Below, piece after piece: positions 27,328-34,887 of a stretch of 48,327 nt of DNA; positions within the stretch are counted from its first letter, which is position 1, and every line of letters starts with the position of its first letter. The notes beneath the pieces were generated by a model, which ran no database searches, had not been told where the DNA came from, and saw only the letters and a list, made by a program, of their open reading frames with translations. The stretch comes from Caldilineaceae bacterium SB0661_bin_32 (GTDB taxonomy: Bacteria; Chloroflexota; Anaerolineae; Caldilineales; Caldilineaceae), in contig VXMH01000088.1 of NCBI GenBank assembly GCA_009841235.1, positions 1 through 48,327 on the forward strand, read 5' to 3'. Made by a program: the position numbers and the translations under genes.

Positions 27328-28110
27328 TTATTTCCCCATGCCCCGCAGCGCCTTCAGGCAGCGTTCGACCGCTTCCAGAGGGGGGTAGCCTTCGCTCTCA
27401 TACTCGACGATGTACCATGCCGTGCCGCCGACCGATTCGCAGGCTTCAAAGACTGCTGGCCAGTCGGTGTCGTCCTCCCCGATGACCGGATCGAAGGCGG
27501 GGTGGGGATAGTCGTGGCCCCGGCCGTCGTGCAGCCGCTTGGTGAACGGTTTGAGATGGACGGTCACGGCGCGGCCGGGATAGCTGCGGATAACGCTGAC
27601 CGGGTCGGCGCCGCCAAAGACGGCGTTGCCGGTATCGAACTGCATAATGACGGATGCGTCGGTGTTGCCGAAGAAGGTGTCCCAGGGGGTTTCGCCGTCG
27701 AGAGGCAGGAACTCGTGGAAGTGGTTGTGGTAGCCGGTGCGCATTCCTTCGGCGGCGAGGCGTTCGGCGAGACGGTTGGTGAAGGCGGCCAGTTTGAGCC
27801 AGTCGTCGCGGCTGCGGCGCAGCTCTTCGGGGATGCCGGGGATGATCAGTTTGTCGTTGCCGAGGGCATGGTGGAAGGCGATGGTCTTGGGCAGCGGGTC
27901 GTCCTGTACAAGGTCGAACGGTACATGCCAGCCGGCGCAGGCGAGGCCCAGCTTGTCGAGTTCGGCTTTCAGGGCGGCGGCGGAGTGCTGGGGCGGGCCG
28001 GCGAACTCGACGCCGCTGTAGCCCATTTGGGCCACTGCCGCCAGGGTGCCGGGCATATCGGCGGCAAATTCGCGGCGCACGGAGTAGAGTTGCAGAGCGA
28101 TGGGAGGCAT
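27328..28110 (-). CDS. Sugar phosphate isomerase/epimerase (xylose isomerase-like TIM barrel)
   Basis: A 260-residue AP_endonuc_2-type TIM-barrel protein. IALQLYSVRREFAADMPGTL at the start, GYSGVEFAGPP near 31, the metal-site region RTGYHNHFHEF, then MQFDTGNAVFGG and VHLKPF are characteristic of this group. Known relatives are sugar epimerases, inosose dehydratases and hydroxypyruvate isomerases. I chose the ATG at 28110 (MPPIALQ) because AAAGGA lies upstream; 11 extra codons in frame are not conserved in type. It is between an MR/MLE gene and two MFS genes on the same strand, consistent with a small sugar-acid catabolic operon. Confidence 0.9.
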   Translation of the reverse strand: MPPIALQLYSVRREFAADMPGTLAAVAQMGYSGVEFAGPPQHSAAALKAELDKLGLACAGWHVPFDLVQDDPLPKTIAFHHALGNDKLIIPGIPEELRRSRDDWLKLAAFTNRLAERLAAEGMRTGYHNHFHEFLPLDGETPWDTFFGNTDASVIMQFDTGNAVFGGADPVSVIRSYPGRAVTVHLKPFTKRLHDGRGHDYPHPAFDPVIGEDDTDWPAVFEACESVGGTAWYIVEYESEGYPPLEAVERCLKALRGMGK

Positions 28111-28208
28111 GGGAACGGATTCCTTTCGACTTTGAAGAAACAACAGTGTAGGAGATCAGATGGTGGAAGCCTGTGTCTTTGGCGCCGATTGGATACTGGT
28201 CGCGGAGG

Positions 28209-29387
28209 TTATTTTCCGGTCTCTTGTGTGTCGACGCTCAGCTGGCGCACGGCGGCTTCGTCTATTTCCACGCCGAGGCCGGGTCCGGTGGGCACGTCGA
28301 GAAAGCCGCCGGCCTGGTCGAAGGGCTCGGCGATGCCCTCGCGGATGGGGCTGGGCGTGCGGTCGAACTCCATGACCGGCTCCTGCTGGTAGGGGCGGGG
28401 TGCGCGCGCGGGCGGGCATTCGGGCACGGCGGAAGCGACGTGGAGGCTGGCGGCGATCATGACGGGGGAGCCCCAGACGTGGGGATTGCAGAGGATGCCG
28501 AAGGCGTTGGCCATGGAGGCGACGCGGTGCATTTCGGTGATGCCGCCCGCCATTACGACGTCGGGTTGGACGATGTCAACGCAGCGGCGGCCGATAAAGT
28601 CTTTGAACTCGTAGCGCGTGCGCAGGTTTTCGCCGCCGGCGATGGCCATCGGCAGCGCGGCTTTGACCTGCAGGTAGCCCTCTACGTCTTTGGCGTTGAC
28701 CGGCTCTTCGAACCAGTAGATGTCGAGCTCTGCCAGCTCGCGGCCGATGCGGATGGCAGTGGTGGCGTTATAGGCCTGATTGGCGTCCGCCATGAGGAAG
28801 ACGTCGGGGCCGACCGCCTCGCGGATGGCGGCGACGCGGCGCACGTCCTGGGCCAGGGGGAGGCCGCCGACCTTGGTTTTCATGCCGGCAAAGCCCAGCT
28901 CGACGTACATGCGGGCCTCGTCGAGCAGCCGCTGCGGGATGTCGCGGCCGTCGGAGGCAAGATTTTCCTCGGTATAGTAGAGGCCGGTGGCGTAGACTGC
29001 TATGCGATCGCGCACTTTGCCGCCGAGGAGGGCCCAGACGGGCAGGCCGCTGGCTTTGCCGGCGATGTCCCAGAGGGCGGTGTCGACGGCGCTGATGGCG
29101 CTGCCGCCGATGCCGCCGGCGACGTTGCCGTTGTAGAGGAGGCGGAACATCGCTTGCCAGAGCAGGTTGCGCTGCATGGGGTCGGCGCCGAACAGGAGGG
29201 GGGCGAACTCTTCGTGGACGATGCGCACGGAGGGACCGTGCAGGCCCTCACCCCAGCCGACGATACCATCGTCGGTCACGAGTTTAACGAGGCCGACGTG
29301 GCGTTTGTCGGCCCAGCCCTGGGACCAGCCGAAGCCGGGTTCGATGGGCGATTCGAGGAGGAAGGTTTCGATGGAGGCGATACGCAT
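28209..29387 (-). CDS. Enolase-superfamily sugar-acid dehydratase/racemase (MR subgroup)
   Basis: A 392-residue MR/MLE enzyme with a complete mandelate-racemase-type active site: K170-x-K172 (GMKTKVGG), metal ligands D201 (ADANQAY), E227 (YWFEEP) and E253 (GGENL), and the catalytic histidine H303 in NPHVWGS. In this subgroup the pair of lysine and histidine bases usually dehydrates or racemises acid sugars. It starts a minus-strand run with the isomerase-like protein and the two MFS carriers, after a 98-base gap. It is clearly different from the K-x-H paralogues at 20541-22939. The substrate is not assigned. Confidence 0.92.
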   Translation of the reverse strand: MRIASIETFLLESPIEPGFGWSQGWADKRHVGLVKLVTDDGIVGWGEGLHGPSVRIVHEEFAPLLFGADPMQRNLLWQAMFRLLYNGNVAGGIGGSAISAVDTALWDIAGKASGLPVWALLGGKVRDRIAVYATGLYYTEENLASDGRDIPQRLLDEARMYVELGFAGMKTKVGGLPLAQDVRRVAAIREAVGPDVFLMADANQAYNATTAIRIGRELAELDIYWFEEPVNAKDVEGYLQVKAALPMAIAGGENLRTRYEFKDFIGRRCVDIVQPDVVMAGGITEMHRVASMANAFGILCNPHVWGSPVMIAASLHVASAVPECPPARAPRPYQQEPVMEFDRTPSPIREGIAEPFDQAGGFLDVPTGPGLGVEIDEAAVRQLSVDTQETGK

Positions 29388-29533
29388 TGCTGGCGCTCCG
29401 TATTTGTGGTCTGTGCCGGTCTTACCGGCGGGACCGGGGCCCTGGCACTCTGTAGATAGTTGACGCTAGGCGTTATGAACGGCTGGCTGGCAGCCAGGTT
29501 CATCTGTCCACTATTCGCTGATGGTCCAGGGCA

Positions 29534-29884
29534 CTATAGTACCATGCGGGGAATCAGATATGCGATTACGATGACGGCGAGCTGGCAAGCGGTAACCCAG
29601 GCGAATGCGCGCAAGAACCGGCCGAGGCTGACTTTAGACGCCCGGCGGTAGCCCGCCTCACTCCAGAAGAAGAAGACTACGGCGGCGACGGCCAGTCCCA
29701 GGAGCGAGAAGCGATGGACGGCGGGAAGCGTCCACTGGTCTGCGCCGAAGACGATGGCGATGGCGCGCAGGGCTGGGAGGGCGGTTACGATGTTGAGGAT
29801 GAACAGCCCGCAAGAGGCGAACCAGATCAGGTAAAACAGTATGGCCTGTGCGGCGGCGTCTCCTGCAATCTTCAAGTTTCTCAT
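29534..29884 (-). CDS. Small multi-pass membrane protein
   Basis: A 116-residue protein starting at the ATG at 29884 (MRNLKIAGDA), with three clear hydrophobic segments (about 12-35, 60-74 and 92-112) and possibly a fourth weaker one near 36-46. It is the last gene of the second importer run, 52 bases after the ATPase gene, as the 67-residue membrane protein is in the first. The frame stays open far upstream, but that part overlaps the ATPase gene and is not protein-like. No family is recognised. Confidence 0.6.
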   Translation of the reverse strand: MRNLKIAGDAAAQAILFYLIWFASCGLFILNIVTALPALRAIAIVFGADQWTLPAVHRFSLLGLAVAAVVFFFWSEAGYRRASKVSLGRFLRAFAWVTACQLAVIVIAYLIPRMVL

Positions 29885-29903
29885 AGGGGGTATCCAACTA
29901 TAG

Positions 29904-29924
29904 GGCCAGAGGCCAGAGGCCAGG
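29904..29924. repeat. Heptamer tandem repeat
   Basis: GGCCAGA, GGCCAGA and GGCCAGG follow one another in the short gap between the importer ATPase gene and the small membrane protein gene. It is a second, unrelated-sequence heptamer array in this window (compare 22951-22971). Confidence 0.5.
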
Positions 29925-29936
29925 GGCAGCGGCCGT

Positions 29937-30986
29937 TCAAGCGACAACGCCGGCCAGCTCCAGCTCATTGGCAAAGTGGCACTTTGCGAAGTGACCGGGC
30001 GCGACCTCTTCCCAGACGGGCTCCTGCTCGTGGCAGAGCTCCTGGGCGTAGGCGCAGCGGGGATGGAAATAGCAGCCGGACGGCGGATCGGCTGGGTTGG
30101 CGACTTCGCCTTCGAGGAGGATGCGCGCCGATCCCCGGCGCCGGGGGTCCGGTTTGGGGATGGCCGACAGGAGCGCTTCGGTGTAGGGGTGTTTGGGGTT
30201 GGTGTAAAGTTCGAGCGTCGACGCCATCTCGACAATTTTGCCGACGTACATGACAGCGACGCGGTCGCAGATATGGGCGACGACGCTGAGATCGTGGGCG
30301 ACGAAGACATAGGTGAGCCCCATCTGATCCTGCAGCTCCTGCAGGAGGTTGAGAATCTGGGCCTGCACAGAGACGTCGAGGGCGGAGACCGGCTCATCGG
30401 CGACGACGAGGTTGGGCTGGCAGACGAGGGCGCGGGCGATGCCGATGCGCTGACGCTGGCCGCCGCTGAAGGCGTGAGGGTAGCGGCGCATCACTTCGGG
30501 CGCAAGGCCGACGAGGCCGAGAGTGTGAGCGACGCGATCCTCGAGCTCGGTTCCTTTCGCCAGTTCCATGGCGCGCAGGGGGGCGCCTATCAGTTCCAGG
30601 ATGGTCATGCGGGGGTTGAGGGAGGCGTGCGGATCCTGGAAGATCATGCGCATGTTGCGGCGCACCTGGTTGAGCTGCTTGTCGTCCAGCTCGGTCACAT
30701 TGACGCGCCCCAGGTCCGGGTCGCGGAAAAAGACCTCGCCCTCTGTGGAGGGGATGGCGCGCAGGATCATGCGTCCGGTGGTTGTTTTGCCGCAGCCGCT
30801 TTCCCCTACAAGCCCCAATGTTTCGCCTTCGTTCACCTGCAAGCTGACATCGTCGACGGCTTTGACGTAGCCGACGGTGCGTTTGAAGAGGCCGCGGCGG
30901 ATTGGAAAATGCTTCTTGAGATTCTTAATCTCCAGAAGCAGGGATGATGATTGGGGCTGGGAGGCGTTTCCGTTTTCGCTTGACAT
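29937..30986 (-). CDS. Dipeptide/oligopeptide-type ABC importer ATPase (OppF/DppF-like), second system
   Basis: A 349-residue ATPase with Walker A GESGCGKT at 61-68, signature FSGGQRQR, Walker [13 protein letters not shown] and the Opp-specific C-terminal [18 protein letters not shown] cluster. I chose the ATG at 30986 (MSSENGNA) with GAAGGT upstream; the frame continues 17 codons further through a REP-like repeat, which argues against that extension. It follows the OppD-like gene by 93 bases, a gap that contains two REP-like copies. It completes the second importer together with the genes at 31080-36933. Confidence 0.93.
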   Translation of the reverse strand: MSSENGNASQPQSSSLLLEIKNLKKHFPIRRGLFKRTVGYVKAVDDVSLQVNEGETLGLVGESGCGKTTTGRMILRAIPSTEGEVFFRDPDLGRVNVTELDDKQLNQVRRNMRMIFQDPHASLNPRMTILELIGAPLRAMELAKGTELEDRVAHTLGLVGLAPEVMRRYPHAFSGGQRQRIGIARALVCQPNLVVADEPVSALDVSVQAQILNLLQELQDQMGLTYVFVAHDLSVVAHICDRVAVMYVGKIVEMASTLELYTNPKHPYTEALLSAIPKPDPRRRGSARILLEGEVANPADPPSGCYFHPRCAYAQELCHEQEPVWEEVAPGHFAKCHFANELELAGVVA

Positions 30987-30998
30987 TTGACCTTCTTT

Positions 30999-31064
30999 AA
31001 TGCGCTGCCGCTTCGCTATATGAGCGCTGTGTTGCAATGCGCTGCCGCCCGGCTATACGGGTGC
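30999..31064. repeat. Two tandem REP-like elements (copies 2 and 3)
   Basis: AATGCGCTGCCG occurs at 30999 and again at 31036, each followed by a short pairing tail (CGCTATATGAGCG in the first, CCGGCTATACGGG in the second). The first copy closely matches 20512-20540. Both lie between the two importer ATPase genes. Confidence 0.55.
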
Positions 31065-31079
31065 GGTCCTCATTGCGTC

Positions 31080-32126
31080 TCAGGTATAGAGATGGCAGCG
31101 TACGGCATGCCCCTCCTCGAGCTGGATCAGCTGGGGCTCGGCCTCATCACAGACGCCGGGCATGAAGTCCGGGCAGCGGGGGTGAAATGAGCATCCTTGC
31201 AGCCGCTGGTATGGGCTTGGCACCATGCCTTCGATGGCGTTGAGCTTCTCGCGCTTGTCCTGCAGTACATCTTCGAGCCGCGGGATCGAGTTCAGCAGCC
31301 CCCTTGTATAGGGATGCTTGGGATTGTAGAAGATCGAGTCGACGTCGGTGCGCTCGACGACCTTGCCCAGATACATGACGACGACGTCCTCCGCCATTTC
31401 GGCGACGACACCCAGATTGTGGGTGATGTAGAGGATCGACATGTCGGATTCAGCCTGCAGCTCCCGCATCAGATCCAGGATCTGGGCCTCGGTAGTGACA
31501 TCAAGAGCAGTGGTCGGTTCGTCGGCGATCAGCAGCTGCGGGCGGCAGGCGAGCGCCATGGCGATCACTGCGCGCTGGCGCATGCCGCCGCTCAGCTGGA
31601 ACGGGTAGTCATCGAAGCGCTGCTCCGGGTTGGGCATCTTAACGCGTGCGAGCGTCTCAATGGCGATGTCGCGGGCTTCGGCCTTGTTGACATCCTGGTG
31701 CAGGAGGATCGCCTCGGTGATCTGTTTGCCGACGGTACGGACGGGGCTGAGCGCGGTCATCGGCTCCTGGAAGACCATCGAAATCTGATTGCCGCGAATA
31801 TCGCGGAGCTGGCGGTCGTTCGATTCAAACTGGGCCAGGTCGACGATGTCGGCGGCGTCGGTGCGGTCGTCGAATGGACGGTGGAAGCGAATCTCGCCTT
31901 CGACGATCTGGCCCGGGGGCGGGATGAGGCGCATGATCGACATGGCGGTCATGCTCTTGCCGCAGCCGCTCTCGCCTACGACGCCGACTACCTGTCGGCG
32001 GCGGACGTCGAGGTCGACGCCATCGACGGCGCGCACGGTTCCTTCCTCAAGAGCGAAGTGCGTTTTCAGATCCCTGATTTCCAGCAGGGTTTCCCGCGCT
32101 CCCGCTCCGTTTTGATCTGACGCCAT
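31080..32126 (-). CDS. Dipeptide/oligopeptide-type ABC importer ATPase (OppD/DppD-like), second system
   Basis: A 348-residue ATPase with Walker A GESGCGKS at 51-58, signature LSGGMRQR, Walker [13 protein letters not shown] and the Opp-type C-terminus [18 protein letters not shown]. The ATG at 32126 (MASDQNGAG) gives the usual length. It follows the OppC-like permease gene by 69 bases on the same strand and pairs with the OppF-like ATPase downstream. Family assignment is firm; the transported compound is unknown. Confidence 0.93.
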   Translation of the reverse strand: MASDQNGAGARETLLEIRDLKTHFALEEGTVRAVDGVDLDVRRRQVVGVVGESGCGKSMTAMSIMRLIPPPGQIVEGEIRFHRPFDDRTDAADIVDLAQFESNDRQLRDIRGNQISMVFQEPMTALSPVRTVGKQITEAILLHQDVNKAEARDIAIETLARVKMPNPEQRFDDYPFQLSGGMRQRAVIAMALACRPQLLIADEPTTALDVTTEAQILDLMRELQAESDMSILYITHNLGVVAEMAEDVVVMYLGKVVERTDVDSIFYNPKHPYTRGLLNSIPRLEDVLQDKREKLNAIEGMVPSPYQRLQGCSFHPRCPDFMPGVCDEAEPQLIQLEEGHAVRCHLYT

Positions 32127-32195
32127 AAAGTGTAATCCCAGTCGTTGCCGGCCTGAAGTCAGTGGTTTAAATCGCCGCTGGAAACCTGCGGCGAT

Positions 32196-33377
32196 TTAAT
32201 GGTACGGGTCGGCCGCGTCGCGCATGCCGTCGCCCAGAAAGTTGAACATGAGAACTGCAATCACAACAAAAATAACCGGCCAGAGCGTCCAGGGCGTTTG
32301 GGCAACCGACATGATGTCCTGCGCGTCCTGGAGCATGACACCCCAGCTGATGGTGGGCGGCTGCAGCCCGATGCCCAGGAAGCTCAACGCTGTTTCGCCC
32401 AGAATCATGAAAGGGATGGCGATCGTGAGCTCGACGATGATGAAGCTGGTGAAGCCGGGGAGCAGGTAACGGGTGATGATCGTCCACTGGTTTTCGCCGT
32501 CGAGCCGCGCGGCCATGACGAAATCCTCTTCGCGCAGGCTGAGAATTTTACCGCGCACGATGCGGGCCAGCCGCGTCCAGTTGAGGATCGAGAGAATAAT
32601 GGTGATGGCAAAATAGAGGCGCAGGTTGGGCCAGTCCTGGGGCAGGGCGGCCGCGAGCGACATCCATAACGGGATGGTAGGCAGGGCGTAGAATATGTCG
32701 ATGAGGCGCTGGATGATTTCGTCGATGGCGCCGCCAAAGTAGCCGGAAATGCCGCCCAGGAGCACACCAACGATGGCGGTGAGGGCGACGCCGATCAGGC
32801 CGATGGTCAAAGAGATGCGGCCGCCGTAGATGATGCGGGAGAAGATGTCGCGGCCAATGCGGTCGGTGCCGAAGATGAAGAGCGGCATTGTATCCTTTTC
32901 GGTGCCGAAGAAGTGCAGGTCCGACTCGATCAGGCCCCACATTTTGTAGGAATCGCCGCGCACGAAAAGCCTGATCCTGTTTGGCTCGGCGGCGTTGGCC
33001 TTGTAGATCGGGCGCGCGGTTACGGGATCACGCCCGCGCACGATCGTGTAGATGAAGGGGCTGCGGTAGCTCCTGCTGACGACTTCAAAGAGGCGGATCT
33101 TGGTGGGCGGCGCGGAGGCAAGGTCCTTGTAGCGGGTCAGGGGCGCGTGGGGCGCGATAAATTCGGCAAAGAGAACGACGACATAGAAGAAAGCGAGCAC
33201 CCACATGGCGAACTTGGCCAGGCGATGGCGGCGGAATTTCCACCAGACCAGCTGCCACTGCCCGGCGCGGTAGAAATCTTCCGACTCGGTAAAGGTGGTG
33301 GCCGGGCTTGGCGCCGTCTCAATAGAGCGCTGGCGCGGGTTGATCAGCCTCAAGATGTTGGTGACGATTGAAGTCAT
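32196..33377 (-). CDS. OppC/DppC-like ABC importer permease, second system
   Basis: A 393-residue permease. After an N-terminal cytoplasmic lead and helix 1 (about 65-87), an extended extracytoplasmic loop of roughly 90 residues precedes the entry motif FGTDRIGRDIFSRIIYGGRIS, then the BPD_transp_1 core follows with DFVMAARLDGENQWTIITRYLLP and C-terminal FNFLGDGMRDAADPY. I chose the ATG at 33377; GGAGGAG lies upstream within the end of the preceding permease gene, only nine bases away. Upstream frame extension overlaps that gene. It pairs with the OppB-like protein. Confidence 0.92.
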   Translation of the reverse strand: MTSIVTNILRLINPRQRSIETAPSPATTFTESEDFYRAGQWQLVWWKFRRHRLAKFAMWVLAFFYVVVLFAEFIAPHAPLTRYKDLASAPPTKIRLFEVVSRSYRSPFIYTIVRGRDPVTARPIYKANAAEPNRIRLFVRGDSYKMWGLIESDLHFFGTEKDTMPLFIFGTDRIGRDIFSRIIYGGRISLTIGLIGVALTAIVGVLLGGISGYFGGAIDEIIQRLIDIFYALPTIPLWMSLAAALPQDWPNLRLYFAITIILSILNWTRLARIVRGKILSLREEDFVMAARLDGENQWTIITRYLLPGFTSFIIVELTIAIPFMILGETALSFLGIGLQPPTISWGVMLQDAQDIMSVAQTPWTLWPVIFVVIAVLMFNFLGDGMRDAADPYH

Positions 33378-33385
33378 GGTCTCAG

Positions 33386-34387
33386 TTACATCTCCTCCAC
33401 GCTGCCAAACCGAATGCGCGGGTCGACGGCTGCCAGGGCGATGTCGGCCAGCAGACTGCCGACTAGGGCCAGGGTTCCGACAAGAAGAATGAAGCTGCCG
33501 GCCAGGAACATGTCTTGCGAGAGCAGAGCGCGATAGAGAACGACTGCCGCGGTGGGCAGATTGAGCACAATCTCCACTACAGTACCCCCGGAGATGATCC
33601 ACGGCAGCAGGAACCCGAGGGAGCTGATCAGGGGGTTGATGGCGATGCGCACTGGATAGTTCATGAGGACGGCAAACTCGGACAGCCCTTTGGAGCGGGC
33701 CACGGTGACGTACTGTTTGCGCAGCTCGTCCAGCATGGTCGCCCGCATGATACGGATGATGTGGGCGGTGCCGCCGATCCCCAGGATCAGCACGGGTACC
33801 CAGATGCGGGTGAGCATATTCTGGAATTTGGCGATGCTCCAGGGTTCGAGCTCGAAAGCCGGGGAGAAGAGTCCGCCCACTTTAAGGCCGAACCAGGCGA
33901 AGGAGAAGTACATGACCACCATCGCCAGTAGGAAGCCTGGCACTGCCAGGCCGATAAATCCGATCATGGTGAACAGGTAGTCGGTGAATGTGTACTGCCG
34001 CACCGAAACGTAGATGCCGATCGGGACCGAGATGGTCCACACAAATATAGTTGTGAGGATGGCCAATAGGAAGGTGAGCGCCATCTTGTCGCCGATAACC
34101 TCGTTGACCGGTCTCCCCCACTGGAAAGACTGACCAAATGAACCTTTCAGGAGGATATTCTGGATCCAGGTCAGGTATTGGACGTGCATGGGTCGGTCGA
34201 GCGCGTACTGCTTCATGAGGCGCTCGACCTCGGCCTCGTCTACATCGCGGCCCGATGCCCGCAGCGCGTTAATGTGCTCTGTCAGATAGTCGCCCGGGGG
34301 GAGCTGAATGATCAGAAAGGCGATCAGCGAGAGCAGAAAAAGCAGCGGGATCATGCGCATAACGCGCTGGATGATGTAGACAGTCAT
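33386..34387 (-). CDS. OppB/DppB-like ABC importer permease, second system
   Basis: A 333-residue inner-membrane permease of normal OppB size, starting MTVYIIQRVMRMIPLLFLLS. The EAA loop reads QYVTVARSKGLSEFAVLMNY and the C-terminal region LLADIALAAVDPRIRFG is typical. It follows a GA-rich repeat and a four-helix-bundle gene that separate it from the binding-protein gene upstream, so the cassette seems to lie inside an otherwise standard operon. It likely forms the channel with the OppC-like protein encoded next. Confidence 0.93.
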   Translation of the reverse strand: MTVYIIQRVMRMIPLLFLLSLIAFLIIQLPPGDYLTEHINALRASGRDVDEAEVERLMKQYALDRPMHVQYLTWIQNILLKGSFGQSFQWGRPVNEVIGDKMALTFLLAILTTIFVWTISVPIGIYVSVRQYTFTDYLFTMIGFIGLAVPGFLLAMVVMYFSFAWFGLKVGGLFSPAFELEPWSIAKFQNMLTRIWVPVLILGIGGTAHIIRIMRATMLDELRKQYVTVARSKGLSEFAVLMNYPVRIAINPLISSLGFLLPWIISGGTVVEIVLNLPTAAVVLYRALLSQDMFLAGSFILLVGTLALVGSLLADIALAAVDPRIRFGSVEEM

Positions 34388-34401
34388 TGGGAACCCCTTT
34401 T

Positions 34402-34424
34402 GAGGAGAGAGGAGAGAGAAAAAC
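34402..34424. repeat. GA-rich dispersed repeat, copy B
   Basis: GAGGAGAGAGGAGAGAGAAA and following bases lie just downstream of the four-helix-bundle gene and 14 bases before the permease start. It resembles the second half of copy A (8403-8419), where the same GAGAGAAAAA run leads into the hairpin. Confidence 0.6.
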
Positions 34425-34467
34425 CTTTCGTTTCCCCTTCCGTTTTGCTCCTCACGAACATGCTTCT

Positions 34468-34824
34468 TCAGGTCTTGCTTCGTAAGTTGCGGCGCATGGT
34501 TGTCAGAATTCGGCTCACTTCGTCCAGCAGGCCGCGAAACTTTTTGGTCTCGCTTTTGGGAAACCAGCCCAGATCCTCACACAGTGTCAGAAGTGTTTCC
34601 GTTTCTGCCAAAGAACCCTGCGCGATCGCCAGAAAGTGCGCCTTATCCTTCAATGTCTCTCGCGTCCAGCCCTCCGCGATATTGGCCGGTATCGACACTG
34701 CCGCTCGGGTGATTTGCGAGCGCATACCATAGTTCTCAGTGCTTGGCAGTCTTGGTGTCAGACGATATATCTCCCGTGCTGCCTCCATCGCCTTCTGCCA
34801 CAGAATCGTTTCCCGATAGTACAT
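34468..34824 (-). CDS. Four-helix-bundle protein (S23 / 23S rRNA-IVP family)
   Basis: A 118-residue all-helical protein from the ATG at 34824 (MYYRETILWQKAMEAAREIY). The family hallmarks are clear: LWQKAMEAAREIY in helix 1, YGMRSQITRAAVSIPANIAEGW in helix 2, then LAIAQGSLAETETLL and a final ARG/LYS-rich helix. Known relatives are encoded in 23S rRNA intervening sequences or as scattered single genes, and the Avd protein of diversity-generating retroelements has a related fold. No rRNA is nearby. GA-rich repeats bracket the gene (34402-34424 and 34829-34882), and it interrupts an ABC operon, so a mobile-cassette origin is suspected. Function unknown. Confidence 0.88.
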   Translation of the reverse strand: MYYRETILWQKAMEAAREIYRLTPRLPSTENYGMRSQITRAAVSIPANIAEGWTRETLKDKAHFLAIAQGSLAETETLLTLCEDLGWFPKSETKKFRGLLDEVSRILTTMRRNLRSKT

Positions 34825-34828
34825 AGTT

Positions 34829-34882
34829 GAGGAGAGAGTGAAGAGGAGAGTGTAACCTCTCACTCCTCTCTCCTCTCTCCTC
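34829..34882. repeat. GA-rich dispersed repeat, copy C, with inverted-repeat ends
   Basis: The block starts with the same 20 bases as copy A (8382-8401) and ends with CTCTCTCCTC (34873-34882), which pairs perfectly with GAGGAGAGAG at its start (34829-34838). It fills the gap between the binding-protein stop and the four-helix-bundle start, so it is both a hairpin and one flank of the cassette. Confidence 0.7.
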
Positions 34883-34887
34883 GCCGT

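Noticed and set aside
34468..34824. Four-helix-bundle gene as part of a 23S rRNA intervening sequence or a diversity-generating retroelement
   Set aside because: No rRNA, reverse transcriptase or variable-repeat pair is present in the window.
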